From Pirellula sp. (GTDB lineage: Bacteria; Planctomycetota; Planctomycetia; Pirellulales; Pirellulaceae), in NCBI GenBank assembly GCA_021299695.1, contig JAJTEK010000007.1, forward strand, positions 1 to 64,000: 64,000 bases of DNA. Direction: 5' to 3'. Under the pieces are notes generated by a model. The model saw only the letters and a program-made list of their open reading frames with translations, made no database searches and was not told the DNA's origin. The position numbers were made by a program, and so were the translations under genes. This document shows positions 62,559-64,000 of this stretch, piece after piece; the stretch's first letter is position 1, and each line of letters starts with the position of its first letter.

Positions 62559-63707
62559 ATGGCAAAGGTATTGGACTGGCGCAGATCCGAAGATCCTGCG
62601 GACTTCATCCACCAAGCCGTTCAGGCATTGACCGAAGGCGCCTTGGTGGTCGTTCCTACCGACACTTGCTACATCGCCCTTGCCAGCGGGCTTCAAAGCC
62701 AAGCCGTCGAGGCGTTGTGGGATTTCTGCGGGCCGGGTCCAACGGGACTTTATCTAGTCCCTCGCTCGGCCGAGGAATCTGCGGATTTTATCCCAAGCTT
62801 CAGCCCTGGAGCCTTGCGGTTGGCTCGCAAGGTTTGGCCTGGGCCACTGATCATCCAGCACGGAAACGGCTCGCATGCGAGCACCATCGATTGCTTGAGC
62901 GATTCGACCCGTCGCAGGCTCCAGACTGAGGATCACCAAGTTCGGCTTTGGCAACCGGGCAACGAAATACTCGGACACATCTCCCGACTCTTTTCCGGAC
63001 CCCTCGTCGGCGGACTGCCGATGGGCAAACAACCTGAGGGCAAACAAGGAGTCATCACGGAAGTCAGGCAGTTGCCAGAACCCAACGAAGGGGAGCTTGT
63101 GGTCATCGATACCGGACCGATCGTTGGAATCGGAGCGCCGACGGTTGTAGGGATCGACGGGACCGTCGGTCGGATCCTCGTGCCAGGGGTATTGGTCCCC
63201 GAGCAGCTCCAAGCCCTCTCGCAGTTGCTCGTTCTGTTGGTTTGCACCGGAAACACATGCAGATCCCCGATGGCTGCTGCGTTGATGCAAAAGAAAATCC
63301 TCGAGCGATTCGGTGGTACCGCCGATTCGATTCCCATCGCCGTGACCTCCGCAGGTGTCAGCGCCATGGGGAACGATCCTGCCTCGAGTGGAGCCCGACA
63401 AGCGATCCGAAACTATGGGTTGAATCTCGAGAGCCACCAAAGCACCCCGATCCAAGAGTACATGGTTGAGCAAGCCGATTTGGTGCTCGTGATGGGATTT
63501 CGGCACCGTAGCGTCCTGTGCTCGCAGTGGCCTGAATATGCCGACAAAGTCTTCATGCTCGCAGGGGATCAAGGCGATATTTCCGACCCGTTTGGCGGTC
63601 CGATCGAAGTGTACGAGCATTGCGCCAAGCAAATAGACCGTCATACTTCCACCTGGGTCGACCGATTCGATCCCTCCTCAGTCATTCGGTGGGAAACTCG
63701 AGTATAG
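62559..63707 (+). CDS. fusion of a Sua5/YrdC-like domain and a low-molecular-weight protein tyrosine phosphatase
   Basis: 382 residues. Residues about 5-215 match the YrdC/Sua5/TsaC fold (ALTEGALVVVPTDTCYIALA, LYLVPRSAEE, ARKVWPGPLIIQHGNGS, RILVPGVLVP). TsaC-type proteins make threonylcarbamoyl-AMP for tRNA t6A. Key family residues are only partly kept: the KxR-like motif is weak. Residues 225-382 are an intact LMW-PTP: phosphate loop C229-T-G-N-T-C-R235-S, and the DP general-acid motif in SDPFGGPIEVY. The two parts are joined without a gap. ATG 62559 is preceded by AAGAGGG. Downstream is a repeat element. Confidence 0.83.
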   Translation: MAKVLDWRRSEDPADFIHQAVQALTEGALVVVPTDTCYIALASGLQSQAVEALWDFCGPGPTGLYLVPRSAEESADFIPSFSPGALRLARKVWPGPLIIQHGNGSHASTIDCLSDSTRRRLQTEDHQVRLWQPGNEILGHISRLFSGPLVGGLPMGKQPEGKQGVITEVRQLPEPNEGELVVIDTGPIVGIGAPTVVGIDGTVGRILVPGVLVPEQLQALSQLLVLLVCTGNTCRSPMAAALMQKKILERFGGTADSIPIAVTSAGVSAMGNDPASSGARQAIRNYGLNLESHQSTPIQEYMVEQADLVLVMGFRHRSVLCSQWPEYADKVFMLAGDQGDISDPFGGPIEVYEHCAKQIDRHTSTWVDRFDPSSVIRWETRV

Positions 63708-64000
63708 TACCAATCCAGCGCAGCGGATCGAATTTCCTCGCACTCGCACTCGCACTCGCACTCGCACTCGCACTCGCACTCGTACTCGTACTCGTACTCG
63801 TACTCGTACTCAGTGAAACGGTACTCGTACTCGACGGCTGTTCGAACTATGTCGAGGCCAATCGGTGATCCAGTAGGTAGCGGTTACTTGCGTACCAATA
63901 GGCCGGATTGCTATACTAAAACGATTCGAGTACGAGTACCGTCCGCCACGGCGGACTGAGTACGAGTACCGCGATGCTGAGTACGAGAAGAAGCACGAAC
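63708..64000. repeat. GTACTC-type palindromic element with long hexanucleotide runs
   Basis: 63737-63811 is (GCACTC)7 followed by (GTACTC)5. Then comes the block order seen at 53235: GGCTGTTCGAAC, TGATC, AGGCCGGATTGCTATACTAA and an inverted CGAGTACGAGTACC arm with CTGAGTACGAGAAGAAGCAC to the window end. A 17-bp palindrome CCGTCCGCCACGGCGG is inserted at 63940. The right edge is cut by the window. Confidence 0.8.

Overview
This window looks like a chromosome segment from a planctomycete, most likely of the Pirellula/Rhodopirellula type. The evidence is three DUF1501 proteins, a PSCyt1-DUF1549-DUF1553 protein, two formylglycine sulfatases, a Rhodopirellula/Verrucomicrobium-type ECF sigma factor with a membrane anti-sigma factor, a secreted protein with the N-terminal FEQLETRLA motif and dockerin-like repeats, and many dispersed palindromic repeats. 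No tRNA, rRNA, CRISPR array, transposase or reverse transcriptase was seen.

Layout. 0-6 kb: rpiB (partial), rpsA, a DUF1501 protein, a small conserved ORF, and the methionine-salvage pair mtnD-mtnC. 6-16 kb: a dockerin-type secreted protein between two direct repeats, a relic of an FGE-sulfatase gene, a metallophosphoesterase, and a minus-strand operon whose consecutive genes overlap (ECF sigma, anti-sigma, secreted jelly-roll-like protein, sulfatase, YHYH-PEBP protein). 16-24.3 kb: GDPD, an RlmM/FtsJ-like methyltransferase, infA, a secreted protein, a P-II-like protein, a LolD/MacB-type ATPase, and a tight minus-strand cluster of fatty acid desaturase, WXG100-like protein and two unknown proteins. 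24.7-30.4 kb: a type-I-secretion-like ABC transporter with a degenerate ATPase, an HlyD adaptor and a TolC channel. 30.4-36 kb: a truncated, frameshifted pseudogene, an IlvD/Edd-family dehydratase, a repeat array and pgk.

36.0-43.5 kb holds the most interesting locus. It has three co-oriented genes: an alpha-helical adaptor-like protein, a MoxR-type AAA+ ATPase, and a 1236-residue protein ending in two FGE-sulfatase (C-type-lectin-fold) domains that lack catalytic cysteines. A roughly 390-bp direct repeat brackets them. The upstream repeat carries the severed 3' end of another FGE gene. Comparison of that relic with the first FGE domain gives the substitution pattern left by diversity-generating retroelements: the codons that change the protein differ only at positions 1 and 2, at sites where an AAY/AAG template is expected, followed by 27 identical bases. 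I infer a modular sensor or conflict system whose recognition surface has been diversified by a retroelement outside the window.

43.5-64 kb is mostly ordinary planctomycete content: YacP-like NYN nuclease, DUF456 protein, secreted esterase, PSCyt1/PSD1 protein, purple-acid-phosphatase-like protein, DUF1501, CrtI-like oxidoreductase, exported protein-isoaspartate methyltransferase, efp, an AroE-like protein coupled to a DUF1501 protein, sulfatase, RimK-like ATP-grasp protein, and a YrdC-LMW-PTP fusion. GTACTC-based repeat elements lie between them.
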